Source: Butyrivibrio sp. XPD2006 (GTDB taxonomy: Bacteria; Bacillota; Clostridia; Lachnospirales; Lachnospiraceae). From it: a DNA stretch of 64,000 bases. A program made the translations under genes and the position numbers. Under the pieces are notes generated by a model, which did not search any database, had not been told where the DNA came from, and saw only the letters and a list, made by a program, of their open reading frames with translations. The stretch spans positions 104,268 to 168,267 of the forward strand of contig NZ_ATVT01000009.1 in assembly GCF_000420865.1 (NCBI RefSeq), read 5' to 3'. Positions 1 through 9,009 of this stretch are shown one piece after another (within the stretch, counting starts at the first letter, position 1; each line of letters starts with the position of its first letter).

Positions 1-75
1 TTAATAAAGACCTGGAAGCTATTTTTACCATGAAATTTCCTGAAATTTTCGGGGGAAATATTTTGGGAAAAGAAC
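1..75. other. Upstream non-coding edge
   Basis: No gene is supported here. An imperfect stem-loop can be drawn around 30-63 (arms rich in TTTCC and GGAAA), which could be the tail or terminator of a gene lying left of the window. Confidence 0.25.
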
Positions 76-102
76 TAAAGTAATGGGAACTTCTACCGAT
101 AA
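76..102 (+). promoter_or_regulatory. Sigma-28 (SigD/FliA) promoter of flgM
   Basis: TAAAGTAA (76-83), 11-nt spacer, ACCGATAA (95-102): almost the full sigma-28 consensus TAAA-N15/16-CCGATAA with correct spacing. It lies 45 bp before the flgM start. The same architecture recurs before flgL, flaG, the flagellins and the modification island. Confidence 0.85.
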
Positions 103-147
103 ATGTAGTAGAAGTTTAAAAAATACTCCAGGGAAGGAGGAAAAGAT

Positions 148-426
148 ATGCGAATAGAAGCATACAGTCAGGTTCAGCAGATTTACTCAAACAGCAAAGT
201 AGGTAAACCACAGGCAGCTAAGAAGACCAATGATATCAGGGATACTGTATCATTTTCTTCGATTGGAAAAGATATCCAGGTTGCGAAACAGGCTGTAAGC
301 GCTGCCCCCGATATCAGGGAAGATAAGGTTGCATCGCTCAAAGCTGCTATTAAAAATGGTACTTATGATGTGAGTGGAGAGGCTTTTGCTGATAAGTTAC
401 TGGCAAAGTTTGAAGAGCTGGCATAA
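148..426 (+). CDS. flgM: Anti-sigma-28 factor FlgM
   Basis: 92 residues, the usual FlgM length. FlgM binds sigma-28 in the cytoplasm until the hook is finished and is then exported, releasing late flagellar transcription. The N-terminus is polar and disordered-looking (SNSKVGKPQAAKK), then comes the family segment DTVSFSSIGKDIQVAK, and the C-terminal half has the KVASLKAAIKNGTYDVSG stretch typical of the sigma-binding helices. The ATG has a strong GGAAGGAGG upstream. First gene of flgM-flgN-flgK-flgK, itself behind a sigma-28 promoter, giving the usual feedback loop. Identification rests on motif and context and is firm. Confidence 0.93.
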   Translation: MRIEAYSQVQQIYSNSKVGKPQAAKKTNDIRDTVSFSSIGKDIQVAKQAVSAAPDIREDKVASLKAAIKNGTYDVSGEAFADKLLAKFEELA

Positions 427-465
427 CAGCCCACACATCAATTTCATATCAGGAGGATGATTCCA

Positions 466-984
466 GTGGCAAGCCTTATGGAAAATCTCGTTGAAGTTCT
501 TGATAAAGAAGGTTCAGCGTACGAAAAATTACTGGGATTATCTAGCCAAAAGACCACAGTTATTATTAAAGGTGATCTTGAGGCGCTTGCAGAAATCACG
601 GATGAGGAGCAGTGCATAATAGGAAGTATCCAGGGCCTCGAGAAACAGAGAGTCGAAGCCATGACGGATATAGCCAATGTACTTAACATGGATGTTAATT
701 CATTGAAACTGACCGATCTGATCCAGGTACTTGAGAAAAGACCGGTGGATCAGAAGAATCTGGCTAAGCAGCGAGACCGGCTTACGCAGGTAGCTGACAA
801 TGTCAGACGTGTAAACGGACAGAACCAGGAACTTTTAAAGAGTTCACTTGAGATGGTTCAGTTCGAAATGAACATCATCCAGGCGGCGAAACAGGCTCCA
901 CAGACGGCGAATTACTCAAGAGCTGCAGACACTACAGGCGAATGTTTAGGTTACACATCGGGCGGGTTTGATGCAAAGCAGTAA
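466..984 (+). CDS. flgN: Flagellar export chaperone FlgN
   Basis: About 172 residues, almost wholly helical, with heptad-like pattern and Gln/Lys-rich helices typical of FlgN, the cytosolic chaperone that delivers FlgK and FlgL to the flagellar export gate. It sits between flgM and two flgK genes, exactly where FlgN is expected. An in-frame ATG at 457 abuts the AGGAGG at 451-456 with no spacer, so the GTG at 466 (spacing 9) is the better start; ATG 478 is too far away. The C-terminal tail after about residue 145 is low-complexity and lacks helix character, as is common in the family. Confidence 0.88.
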   Translation: MASLMENLVEVLDKEGSAYEKLLGLSSQKTTVIIKGDLEALAEITDEEQCIIGSIQGLEKQRVEAMTDIANVLNMDVNSLKLTDLIQVLEKRPVDQKNLAKQRDRLTQVADNVRRVNGQNQELLKSSLEMVQFEMNIIQAAKQAPQTANYSRAADTTGECLGYTSGGFDAKQ

Positions 985-1010
985 CGTCTCACTTGGTAGG
1001 AGGTGAGACG
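985..1010 (+). promoter_or_regulatory. Perfect stem-loop directly after flgN stop
   Basis: CGTCTCAC (985-992) pairs perfectly with GTGAGACG (1003-1010) across a 10-nt loop TTGGTAGGAG. There is no T-run, so it is not a standard terminator. The loop carries an AGGA element of the kind CsrA recognises. Two smaller hairpins follow before flgK: CACCCGGGTG near 1030 and TACCG/CGGTA near 1042-1057. It could be a processing or translational-control element between flgN and flgK. Confidence 0.5.
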
Positions 1011-1100
1011 GATGCATGTAGATAATCCACCCGGGTGAATACCGTTTTTCGCGGTAGTGTCTTAAATTTTGCCTTTTTTAGGGCACGGAGGTTATAAAAC

Positions 1101-2759
1101 ATGTCTCTCATGGCCAACTTATATGTCGGCGCGTCGGGAATGACAACATCACAGAATGCACTGAACACCACAGCGCATAACATGTCAAATGTAGATACCG
1201 ACGGATACGTAAGACAGCAGGTTTCTCAGGGAACAAGAGCCTATCAGACTCTTGAAAGGCGAATCGAACAGATTGGCTGGAAACAGATAGGAACCGGCGT
1301 AAACTACAATAATTGTAAACAGGTACGAAGCGACTTCCTTGATCTTTCATATAGAAGAGAGAGCGGAAGGTCGGCTTTTTATGATGTTTCGCTCAAGGCC
1401 CTTGAAGAGATAGAAGATCAGCTTCAGGAGATGGATGGCTCTGAATTTGCTCAATCTATCAATAACCTCTGGGTATCAGTCCAGGAGCTGGCAAAAGACC
1501 CTTGCTCAGCCGTTACGCAGTCTTCATTCGTAACAAGAGCAAATGAATTTATTACAAGAGCAAAAAGCGTATACGACGGACTGGTTGCATATCAGGAGAA
1601 CATGGATTCCACAGTTAAGGGAATGTGCGATACCATCAACAAGTACGGCGACAGGATAAGAGAATTAAACGAGAAGATCGTTGATATAGAGTCGGGAAAA
1701 CAGGAGCGCGCCAACGACCTTAGGGATGAGAGAAATCTTCTTTTGGATCAGCTCGCTGAGTACGGCAAGATTGACTATCAGGAAGATGTTTTCGGGAATG
1801 TTGCAGTTCTTTTCGAAGGATCGACATTTGTTACTAGCGATCACGTAAACCATCTGGGAGTTGATACAACACTTGAGAGCAGCGCCGGATATGCGACACC
1901 TTATTGGGAGTACGCAGCCAAGACTGTAGATAACAAGGACGGCACCAAGACTGTTGTTTCAATAGACGGTGCGCATGTCTATGACCTTACACAGAATATT
2001 TCAACTGTTACAAACACAGATATAGGCAAGCTCAGATCAGTTCTCCTTGCAAGGGGCGATCACAATGCAACCTATCACGATATAACAGAAGATACAGAAT
2101 TCTATAACAGAAACATTTCACAGTCAGTCATCATGAATGTTCAGGCTGAGTTCGACCAGATGGTCCATAACATCATGACATCCATCAACGATATCATGGA
2201 AGCAGCAGAGAGTAACCCGGCTTTCATCGACGGAACAGTTGGGAATGCCAAGGACTTTACACTTTTTGTTTGTGCCAATGAGCAGGACAAGCTCAACTAC
2301 GATATCAGCAAGGATAAGCCTGCAGGATCAATACTTACGGGCTTTACGATAAAGAACAGCCAGATCAATCCAAAGCTTGTTCAGGAACCGACTCTTTTCA
2401 CCTTCAGAACCATAGACGGTAACGAGGATAATACAACAACTACTCTGTTAAAAGAGGCTTTTACCAAGGAACAGTACACACTTAATCCGAATGTTACCTC
2501 AAGAAACAGCTTCATTACTTATTACAACAGCCTTGTATCACAGGTTGCAAACTCAGGTGATGTCTACAACAGCATCAAGGAAGCACAGGAGCAGACAGTT
2601 TCTGCTGTAGAGGCAGCAAGAGAGCAGATCATCGGCGTATCAAGTGATGAAGAGATGGAATTCATGATCATGTTCCAGAATGCATACAACGCTTCAAGCC
2701 GATATATAAATGTAGTAAGCGAAATGCTGGAGCACCTTGTAAATACTCTCGGTGCGTAA
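1101..2759 (+). CDS. flgK: Flagellar hook-associated protein 1 (FlgK), first copy
   Basis: 552 residues. FlgK forms the hook-filament junction outside the cell with FlgL. The N-terminus shows the rod/hook-family signature (LYVGASGMTTSQNALNTTAH then NMSNVDTDGYVRQQV), and the C-terminus has the matching coiled D0 segment (EEMEFMIMFQNAYNASSRYI...EMLEHLVNTLGA). The middle carries the long helical pair with ERANDLRDERNLLLDQL typical of FlgK. ATG with ACGGAGG 10 nt upstream. A second FlgK follows at once, so the two may form a mixed or specialised junction. No signal peptide, consistent with type III export. Confidence 0.93.
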   Translation: MSLMANLYVGASGMTTSQNALNTTAHNMSNVDTDGYVRQQVSQGTRAYQTLERRIEQIGWKQIGTGVNYNNCKQVRSDFLDLSYRRESGRSAFYDVSLKALEEIEDQLQEMDGSEFAQSINNLWVSVQELAKDPCSAVTQSSFVTRANEFITRAKSVYDGLVAYQENMDSTVKGMCDTINKYGDRIRELNEKIVDIESGKQERANDLRDERNLLLDQLAEYGKIDYQEDVFGNVAVLFEGSTFVTSDHVNHLGVDTTLESSAGYATPYWEYAAKTVDNKDGTKTVVSIDGAHVYDLTQNISTVTNTDIGKLRSVLLARGDHNATYHDITEDTEFYNRNISQSVIMNVQAEFDQMVHNIMTSINDIMEAAESNPAFIDGTVGNAKDFTLFVCANEQDKLNYDISKDKPAGSILTGFTIKNSQINPKLVQEPTLFTFRTIDGNEDNTTTTLLKEAFTKEQYTLNPNVTSRNSFITYYNSLVSQVANSGDVYNSIKEAQEQTVSAVEAAREQIIGVSSDEEMEFMIMFQNAYNASSRYINVVSEMLEHLVNTLGA

Positions 2760-2800
2760 AAGAGCAGTCGCAGGCCACCACTTATTAAGGAGATAGGGCT

Positions 2801-4657
2801 ATGACATCTCAATTCTTTGGACTTAACATTGCAGCTTCCGGACTCAGGGCAGCAAATGCAGCGTTAAACACCACAGCAAACAACATATCTAATGCCAGCA
2901 CAGACGGCTACAGCAGGCAGAAAGTAACCCAGGAAGCCAATGAGGCTCTCAGGGTCTTTGCCACATACGGATGTGCCGGAGCCGGTGTTGATACCATTGC
3001 CATAGAGAGAGTCAGGGACAGCTTCTATGATGTGAAGTTCAGACAGAACGAGACACTGCTTGGAAATTATACACAAAAGAACTATTACAACAGTCTTGTT
3101 GAGAAGTACCTGGACGACGACGGAACAACAGGATTCTCATCTCTTTTCAGCAAGATGGAAGTTGCGATGGAGTCAGTCAGAACGGCAGCAGGAACAACCG
3201 AGACCAAGTCAGCTTTTGTTTCAAGCTTAAAGAGTGTCACAGAGTATTTTAACAATGTATATACAAGCCTTCAGAATGAGCAGGCGGATGTCAATGCAGA
3301 GATCAAGCTTCGTGCCGACAGAGTAAGCGCCATTGCTCAGGAGGTTGCTTCCATAAATAAGCAGATCAATATCATTGAGATGACAGGCAGCAAGGCCAAT
3401 GAGCTTAGAGATAAAAGAGACGTTCTCGTTGACGACCTCTCCAAGATGATTTCAGTTGAGGTAAGAGAGACTCCGATTGTCGATGAAACACAGCCGGACA
3501 GAGAGACCGGTGCGACAAGATACCAGATCTGGGTTGCAGGCTCATACGAACTGGTTGATACCTATGAATACAGAAAGATGATCTGTGTTTCCCGCGCTGA
3601 TGACGGTGCTACAAACCAGAACGATGTAAAGGGTCTTTTTGATATCAAGTGGGGCAGCGCAAATTATAAGGATGGCGACAGCGTAAATGAGCTTTCCGAT
3701 TTTGCGCTGGATTCACAGCTGATCGGCGGAGAGCTTCAGGGACTTCTGGCTATGAGAGACGGTAACAACAGCCATTATTTCCATGGCAAAGCGCCTTCAG
3801 ATGGCGTGGTGCAGACTCCTGACGGATCGGTTTATGTGACGGTCAAGGTTGATAACGACTACCTCAAGGATATGACCAAGTGCACGATTCCTGAGTTCGG
3901 AACCATGAAGATCGGGGCAAAGACATATAAATATGACAGCTGGGATTATGACGGAGAATCTACTTATACTTTTAAGATTGATAATGACAGTCTGAGCAGC
4001 ATTCCTGACAGCGGAAAGAGTGTAAGCATCGGCTACTCAAACAGCTATCAGGGAATCCCGTACTACATGGCTCAGATGAACGAGTGGATCAGACAGTTCT
4101 CGGATCAGGTCAATCAGATCATGACCACCGGATACACTTCAGACTCGCTTGAAGGTGTGTTTGCTCTTACAGGATCCATGGATAATAACTCGGCAGCAGA
4201 ACTCAGCTATGAGCAGCTCACAACTCTTTCAGAGAACAAGGGTTACTACAAACTCAGGGGCGGCAACTTCAATGTCAGTGCTGTTCTTCTTGATAACTCC
4301 GACAGAGTTGCGACTAAGTCTGACGTGACAGAAGGTGAATCCGAGTTTGGCAATCTTACTAAGTTAAAAGACATGTTCAAGACCAAGAAGATCTTCAGAG
4401 GCGCAACTTCAGGCGAGTTCCTGACCAAGGTTCTTGCGGATGTGGCGCTGAATAAATCCAATTCACAGACTCTTGAAGATACATATACTTCTCTGGAGAA
4501 TACCATCAGTAACCAGAGACTGTCAGATACAGGTGTCGACGAGGATGAGGAGGCTTCAAACCTGGTTAACTTCCAGAATGCTTACACACTTTCATCCAAG
4601 ATGATCCAGACACTAACTGAGATCTACGACAGACTGATACTTGAGACAGGTGTATAA
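2801..4657 (+). CDS. flgK: Flagellar hook-associated protein 1 (FlgK), second copy
   Basis: 618 residues with the same family architecture as the preceding gene: N-terminal FGLNIAASGLRAANAALNTT...NISNASTDGYSRQKV and C-terminal EEASNLVNFQNAYTLSSKMI. The conserved KANELRDKRDVLVDDLSKMI helix matches the ERANDLRDERN segment of the first copy, but the middle is different and longer, so these are diverged paralogs rather than a recent duplication. RBS AAGGAG about 8 nt before the ATG. Ends just before a strong terminator, closing the flgM operon. Tandem FlgK genes are seen in related flagellated Lachnospiraceae (from memory). Confidence 0.92.
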   Translation: MTSQFFGLNIAASGLRAANAALNTTANNISNASTDGYSRQKVTQEANEALRVFATYGCAGAGVDTIAIERVRDSFYDVKFRQNETLLGNYTQKNYYNSLVEKYLDDDGTTGFSSLFSKMEVAMESVRTAAGTTETKSAFVSSLKSVTEYFNNVYTSLQNEQADVNAEIKLRADRVSAIAQEVASINKQINIIEMTGSKANELRDKRDVLVDDLSKMISVEVRETPIVDETQPDRETGATRYQIWVAGSYELVDTYEYRKMICVSRADDGATNQNDVKGLFDIKWGSANYKDGDSVNELSDFALDSQLIGGELQGLLAMRDGNNSHYFHGKAPSDGVVQTPDGSVYVTVKVDNDYLKDMTKCTIPEFGTMKIGAKTYKYDSWDYDGESTYTFKIDNDSLSSIPDSGKSVSIGYSNSYQGIPYYMAQMNEWIRQFSDQVNQIMTTGYTSDSLEGVFALTGSMDNNSAAELSYEQLTTLSENKGYYKLRGGNFNVSAVLLDNSDRVATKSDVTEGESEFGNLTKLKDMFKTKKIFRGATSGEFLTKVLADVALNKSNSQTLEDTYTSLENTISNQRLSDTGVDEDEEASNLVNFQNAYTLSSKMIQTLTEIYDRLILETGV

Positions 4658-4668
4658 CTTGAAGTGCG

Positions 4669-4697
4669 AATGAACCCCCCTGGGGTTCATTTTTTTT
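4669..4697 (+). terminator. Rho-independent terminator after flgK2
   Basis: Perfect 10-bp stem AATGAACCCC / GGGGTTCATT with a 3-nt loop (4669-4691), continuing into an eight-base T-run at 4690-4697. It ends the flgM-flgN-flgK-flgK operon and separates it from the flgL promoter. Confidence 0.9.
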
Positions 4698-4708
4698 CGG
4701 CCGGTTCT

Positions 4709-4735
4709 TAAGTTATTGACCATAACTGTCGATAT
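4709..4735 (+). promoter_or_regulatory. Sigma-28 promoter of flgL
   Basis: TAAGTTAT (4709-4716), 11-nt spacer, GTCGATAT (4728-4735). It matches the sigma-28 pattern with the same spacing as the flgM promoter and follows directly on the terminator of the previous operon. Confidence 0.75.
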
Positions 4736-4813
4736 ACGTAGTGAAAATCATATGGTCTGCATGGATGCGCTTATTTTCAGGGACAAAGGATTGTCTACAT
4801 TCGGAGGATTACT

Positions 4814-6895
4814 ATGCGCATTACTAACAAAATCATGCAGAACAATTCCCTTTACAATATAAATAACAACAAGGTGTCTGAGGATCAGCTTAACACCATG
4901 ATGAGTACGGGAAAAAGAATAACCCGTCCGTCAGACGATCCGGTCATCGCTATACGTGCCCTGAGGCTTCGCAGCAATGTGACTCAGCTCTCCCAGTATT
5001 ATGAGAAGAATGCAAAAGACGCTGAGAGCTGGCTTCAGGTTACTGCTGATGCGCTTTCTACAGTTACAGATGTTCTTACTGACTGTGTAAAGCAGGCAAC
5101 AAAGGGCGCGAACAAGGATCTGACTCTGGATGATCTGTCCACGATCGTTACACAGATGGATGCTCTGGCAAAAGAGTATTACTCAACCGGTAACATGGAC
5201 TATGCCGGAAGATATGTGTTTACAGGCTACAGAACAGACACTCCTCTTACTTTTGACAGGACTACAACTGCAGCCTATACAGATATTAATGATGAGTTCA
5301 ATGCAGGAAGCATCGGGGAATCAACCAGGATCATCGGCAAGTATAAACTGGATTCCTCTACTATCCTCAACGATGATACTGCAGCTACCATGCAGAACGA
5401 GATAGTTGAAAGAACTGCCGGAAGGCTTAGACTCTCCTATGACAACCTGGATTATATTCAGGGTGATGGAAAGTCAGCAACTCTCAAATTCAGAGAAACT
5501 CTGCAGCAGCCGGCGACCAGTACAGTAGCAAGTACAATGGACACAATAAATCTCACCTTTAAGACTATGGAAGGTGTTACACACTACGCATCTATTCCGG
5601 CTAATTCAAACGGAACGGATTATGAGATCGTAAGCGATGGCATTGTATATAATGCCAAGTATAAAGAAGACGGAACCTACATGATTGAAGGCTTTGATGA
5701 GAGCAATGGTAAGACTTATCAGATTGCCCTCAATGCGGATGGAATCTATAACCCGGATCATTCAAATGTTGATTCCGCGATAACTTCCATTGAATCAAGA
5801 GACGTTACGACAGTTACCTACACAACAAAGGCAGGCAGAGTGACTGTTGATGTTCCGATCCTCCCCGCCATCGATCAGACATATACCATCAACCTCAGTG
5901 GCGGCGGATATCAGGCAACAGTAAACAGCGACGGAACTCTTACACTTAAGAATTTGTACCCGGTAGAAAACGGTGACGGAACTTACAGCAACGAGGTTGT
6001 ACAGTTAACAGGCAACGGAAGTGTGCATTCATCTTACCGGGAGACCAGCCTTGAGATCGGACCTGCAAATATTATTTATGGCACAAGCACAGAAGCTGAG
6101 ATAGATGCAGCTTACGATAACATTTATGCACATAAAACCGGTGCGTATGCATATCTCAACGCAAAAACAGGAGAGGTCCTTCTGAACAAGGAACTCAGTG
6201 AAAAGTTTGCGACTCTTCCTGACATCATCAATGCAAACAGTATCGATGTAATCTATGACAAGAAAGAGTGGACAAACGGAGACATCAGACCTGAGAACCT
6301 CTTCGCATGCACCTACACCAATGAAAACAAGAAGAGCATTCTTTATAACAAGGGTACAGCCAATCACGATATCGCTTATGATGTTGGATTTGCTCAGTCG
6401 GTTGTAGTCAACACTACAGCAGATGCGGTTTTCACAACCAGTGTCAAAAGAGATGTCGGCGACCTCTCAAATATGCTCAATGAGCTTAAGCAGGTTGATA
6501 CAACATTAAAGACCCTTAAGAGTAAGCTTGACTCTACTGACGATGAGACCAAAAAGGCTAAGATCCAAAACGAGATAGAATCAGCCACAAAGGCTTATGA
6601 CTTCATGAGAGAAAAAATTCAGAAGGAATTCGAGCACAAGATCACATCAATGCAGAAGGCCCTGGATACAGCAAACATCGCTGTTACAGACAATGGTACC
6701 AGATCTAAGAGACTTGACCTTGTAAGCTCCAGACTGATGAACCAGACTACAACCTTTAAGACTCTTCAGTCAGAGAATGAGGACATCGATATAGCCGAGG
6801 CAGCAACAAAGCTTACTACTGCACAGGTTACCTACGAGGCAAGTTTGATGGCAACAGGAAAGATATCACAAACTTCATTAATGAATTATATCTGA
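4814..6895 (+). CDS. flgL: Flagellar hook-associated protein 3 (FlgL)
   Basis: 693 residues, more than twice the roughly 300 usual for FlgL. The N-terminus (MRITNKIMQNNSLYNINNNK, then STGKRITRPSDDP) and the C-terminus (IDIAEAATKLTTAQVTYEAS) carry the flagellin-like D0/D1 helices. The N-terminal block runs to about residue 190 and the C-terminal helices start near residue 545; between them lies a beta-rich insertion of about 350 residues that should project from the junction. RBS GGAGG 7 nt before the ATG. Own sigma-28 promoter. The insertion is the odd feature; the family call is firm. Confidence 0.9.
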   Translation: MRITNKIMQNNSLYNINNNKVSEDQLNTMMSTGKRITRPSDDPVIAIRALRLRSNVTQLSQYYEKNAKDAESWLQVTADALSTVTDVLTDCVKQATKGANKDLTLDDLSTIVTQMDALAKEYYSTGNMDYAGRYVFTGYRTDTPLTFDRTTTAAYTDINDEFNAGSIGESTRIIGKYKLDSSTILNDDTAATMQNEIVERTAGRLRLSYDNLDYIQGDGKSATLKFRETLQQPATSTVASTMDTINLTFKTMEGVTHYASIPANSNGTDYEIVSDGIVYNAKYKEDGTYMIEGFDESNGKTYQIALNADGIYNPDHSNVDSAITSIESRDVTTVTYTTKAGRVTVDVPILPAIDQTYTINLSGGGYQATVNSDGTLTLKNLYPVENGDGTYSNEVVQLTGNGSVHSSYRETSLEIGPANIIYGTSTEAEIDAAYDNIYAHKTGAYAYLNAKTGEVLLNKELSEKFATLPDIINANSIDVIYDKKEWTNGDIRPENLFACTYTNENKKSILYNKGTANHDIAYDVGFAQSVVVNTTADAVFTTSVKRDVGDLSNMLNELKQVDTTLKTLKSKLDSTDDETKKAKIQNEIESATKAYDFMREKIQKEFEHKITSMQKALDTANIAVTDNGTRSKRLDLVSSRLMNQTTTFKTLQSENEDIDIAEAATKLTTAQVTYEASLMATGKISQTSLMNYI

Positions 6896-7028
6896 TGATA
6901 AGAAAAACACTTTTTGCGGAGCAATCCGTATATTAGCAACAAATTGTATGAATTAATGTGGCAATTGTACGAAATTGCGTTTATAATTAATGTGTAGCAA
7001 AGTCACTTGAGACTATGGAGGTTACAAA

Positions 7029-7499
7029 ATGAGACTCATAACAAGAATTTTCGGCGAAGTAGAGATTGAAGACAGCAAGATTATCACTTTCCCAAATGGT
7101 ATAATCGGCTTTCCTGATTTAAAGAAATTCACATTGATGCATGATGAGAGTGACGAGGATGGCGCAGCTACCAATACAATAAAGTGGCTCCAGTCAATTG
7201 ATGAGCCGGGCTTTGCTATGCCTGTTATGGATCCTCTTATTGTGTGCCCGGACTACAGTCCTGAGATTGACAGAACCAAGATTGAAGATGTTGGTGAACT
7301 TGATGATGAAGATATTCTTGTTCTTGTGACAGTTACAGTTCCGCATGACCTTGCCAAGATGACAGTTAACCTTATGGGACCGTTTGTCATCAATGTTAAG
7401 GATATGAAGGGTACACAGGCAATTGTTGATAACGACAATTATCCTGTTAAGTTCCCTATCTACGATATCCTTAAGAAGAATAAAGAAGCTAATTCATAA
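7029..7499 (+). CDS. fliW: Flagellar assembly factor FliW
   Basis: 156 residues, near the 145-150 usual for FliW. Known role: FliW is sequestered by flagellin; when flagellin is exported FliW is freed, binds CsrA and relieves repression of flagellin translation. Family features seen: N-terminal FGEVEIEDSKIITFPNGIIG followed by F-DLKKF, a central WLQSIDEPGFAMPVMDP block, and an LVTVTVP strand. Start ATG with GGAGG 7 nt upstream. A TATAAT at 6982-6987 may be its -10, with a poor -35. csrA follows after 18 bp. Confidence 0.94.
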   Translation: MRLITRIFGEVEIEDSKIITFPNGIIGFPDLKKFTLMHDESDEDGAATNTIKWLQSIDEPGFAMPVMDPLIVCPDYSPEIDRTKIEDVGELDDEDILVLVTVTVPHDLAKMTVNLMGPFVINVKDMKGTQAIVDNDNYPVKFPIYDILKKNKEANS

Positions 7500-7517
7500 A
7501 CCACGGAGGGAGAAACT

Positions 7518-7733
7518 ATGTTAGCATTATCAAGAAAAAAGAACGAGGCGATCATCATTAATAATAATATCGAGATCACTGTTCTGGACATTAGGGGAGA
7601 CCAGATCAAGCTCGGCATTTCCGCGCCTAAGGAGATTCCGATCTACAGGAAAGAAGTTTATATCCAGATTCAGAATGAGAACAAGGAAGCTACAGATGTG
7701 GCAGGACTTGAGGCTCTGAAGAAGCTGCTTTGA
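7518..7733 (+). CDS. csrA: Carbon storage regulator CsrA (translational repressor)
   Basis: 71 residues, full length. CsrA dimers bind GGA-containing loops over ribosome-binding sites and block translation. Starts MLALSRKKNEAIIINN and has the conserved DQIKLGISAPKEIPIYRKEV segment whose Arg contacts RNA. Paired with fliW (18-bp gap), as in organisms where the FliW-CsrA-flagellin partner switch operates. The likely target in this window is the flagellin leader at 16105-16120. RBS GGAGGGAG before the ATG. Confidence 0.96.
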   Translation: MLALSRKKNEAIIINNNIEITVLDIRGDQIKLGISAPKEIPIYRKEVYIQIQNENKEATDVAGLEALKKLL

Positions 7734-7750
7734 TTTTTGTGTGATTACAA

Positions 7751-7783
7751 GCGCTCTGCACATCTCGTGCAGGGCGTTTTTTT
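7751..7783 (+). terminator. Terminator after csrA
   Basis: Stem CGCTCTGCAC / GTGCAGGGCG (within 7752-7776, one mismatch) followed by seven T residues (7777-7783). Confidence 0.85.
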
Positions 7784-7813
7784 ACAGCGTGACAATGGAG
7801 ACAAGAAATTCAG

Positions 7814-8929
7814 ATGCGGATACTTTACTACGACTGGGATGAATTTAACGGTGAGGATTGTCGGGATGCCATGAGAAGGCGCGGGCATGAGGTTGTGACA
7901 TTCCGCGATAGAGCCGATATTGGGAAAAGAGATTGTGACTGCGTTTTCAGTTTTGATTATTTTCCTGAAATCGCTGAGAAATGCCATGAGCATAAGATTT
8001 CCTACATATCCTGGGTGTTCGACTGCCCTCATTATCCGCTATATTCCGGCACAATAACTTATGAAGAAAACCGTATTCATATCTTTGACAAAAGACTCTG
8101 CGAAGAGCTGAAGACTCAGGGAGCGAAGCATGTTTATCATACACCTCTTGGAGTGAATGAAGAGAGGTTAAGAAGTCTGGGTCTTGCAACGCAGCCTGAA
8201 TCATATCTCCACGATGTCACTTTTCTTGGTAATCTCTATGACAATGAATTCAATTTTTTTGACCAGGCCACTTTTCCGGAGGATATAAAAGAGTACCTCG
8301 CTGATGTGATAGATGCGCAACAGTTAATATATGGAAAGGACATTATCTCTGATAAGCGATTAATAGATGCCTCCATGATGGAGATGCTCAGAAGCTTTAT
8401 TCAATTCGAAGACACCGGTAAGTACAGCGTAGACTACGATCGTGTAATACTGGATATCATCAGGAAGAAGGTAACTGTAACTGAGCGCCGCAAAATACTT
8501 GAAGCTCTGGGGGATTGTTTTGACACAACTCTGTACACAACGCCTGATGCTAAGCCTGTACCCGGAGTAACTAACCTTGGTCTTGCTGATTACAATGCCC
8601 AGATGCCATATATTTTCCACAACAGTAAGATCAACATCAACATGACTTTCAGATGCATCCCATCCGGAATTCCTCTTCGTGTTATGGATGTTCTTGGATC
8701 AGGAGGATTTCTTATCACAACATACCAGGATGAAATCGCAGAATATTTCGAAGAGGATAAAGACCTTGTGATTGTACGGACACCGGATGAATTCATTGAG
8801 AAGACCGCTTATTATCTTGAGCATGAGGATGAAAGAAAAGAGATTGCCATAAACGGGCAGAAAAAAGTGTTTGAGAAATTTGCATATACAAAACTGCTTC
8901 CGGAAGTTTTAACAAAAAATAGAATTTAA
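7814..8929 (+). CDS. CgeB-like glycosyltransferase (DUF3880 plus family-1 GT domain)
   Basis: 371 residues. The N-terminal half (ILYYDWDEFNGEDCRDAMRR, then DCVFSFDYFPEIAEKC and SWVFDCPHYPLYS) is the DUF3880 pattern of the spore-maturation CgeB family. The C-terminal half (KININMTFRCIPSGIPLRVM, then DVLGSGGFLITTYQDE) matches the nucleotide-sugar-binding domain of GT-B transferases, with EYFEEDKDLV following. Cytosolic. Its place between csrA and flaG-fliD suggests flagellin or cap glycosylation (inference). It follows the csrA terminator, so it needs its own promoter, which was not located. Confidence 0.8.
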   Translation: MRILYYDWDEFNGEDCRDAMRRRGHEVVTFRDRADIGKRDCDCVFSFDYFPEIAEKCHEHKISYISWVFDCPHYPLYSGTITYEENRIHIFDKRLCEELKTQGAKHVYHTPLGVNEERLRSLGLATQPESYLHDVTFLGNLYDNEFNFFDQATFPEDIKEYLADVIDAQQLIYGKDIISDKRLIDASMMEMLRSFIQFEDTGKYSVDYDRVILDIIRKKVTVTERRKILEALGDCFDTTLYTTPDAKPVPGVTNLGLADYNAQMPYIFHNSKININMTFRCIPSGIPLRVMDVLGSGGFLITTYQDEIAEYFEEDKDLVIVRTPDEFIEKTAYYLEHEDERKEIAINGQKKVFEKFAYTKLLPEVLTKNRI

Positions 8930-8934
8930 CCCGC

Positions 8935-8970
8935 TTTAACCCATAGACTATCGGGATGAAGTGGGTTAAA
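8935..8970 (+). terminator. Possible weak terminator after the glycosyltransferase
   Basis: TTTAACCCA (8935-8943) pairs perfectly with TGGGTTAAA (8962-8970) across an 18-nt loop. The T-run is poor, so function as a terminator is uncertain. Confidence 0.4.
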
Positions 8971-9009
8971 ATTATTATGTAACCAATGTGTTTGAAGAGG
9001 GTAAGTATT

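Noticed and set aside
4679..4700. Conserved intergenic small RNA between flgK2 and flgL
   Set aside because: The structure is fully explained as a rho-independent terminator followed by a promoter.
6955..6987. Sigma-54 type promoter before fliW
   Set aside because: TGGCA and TTGC are present, but GG and GC are 15 bp apart instead of 10.
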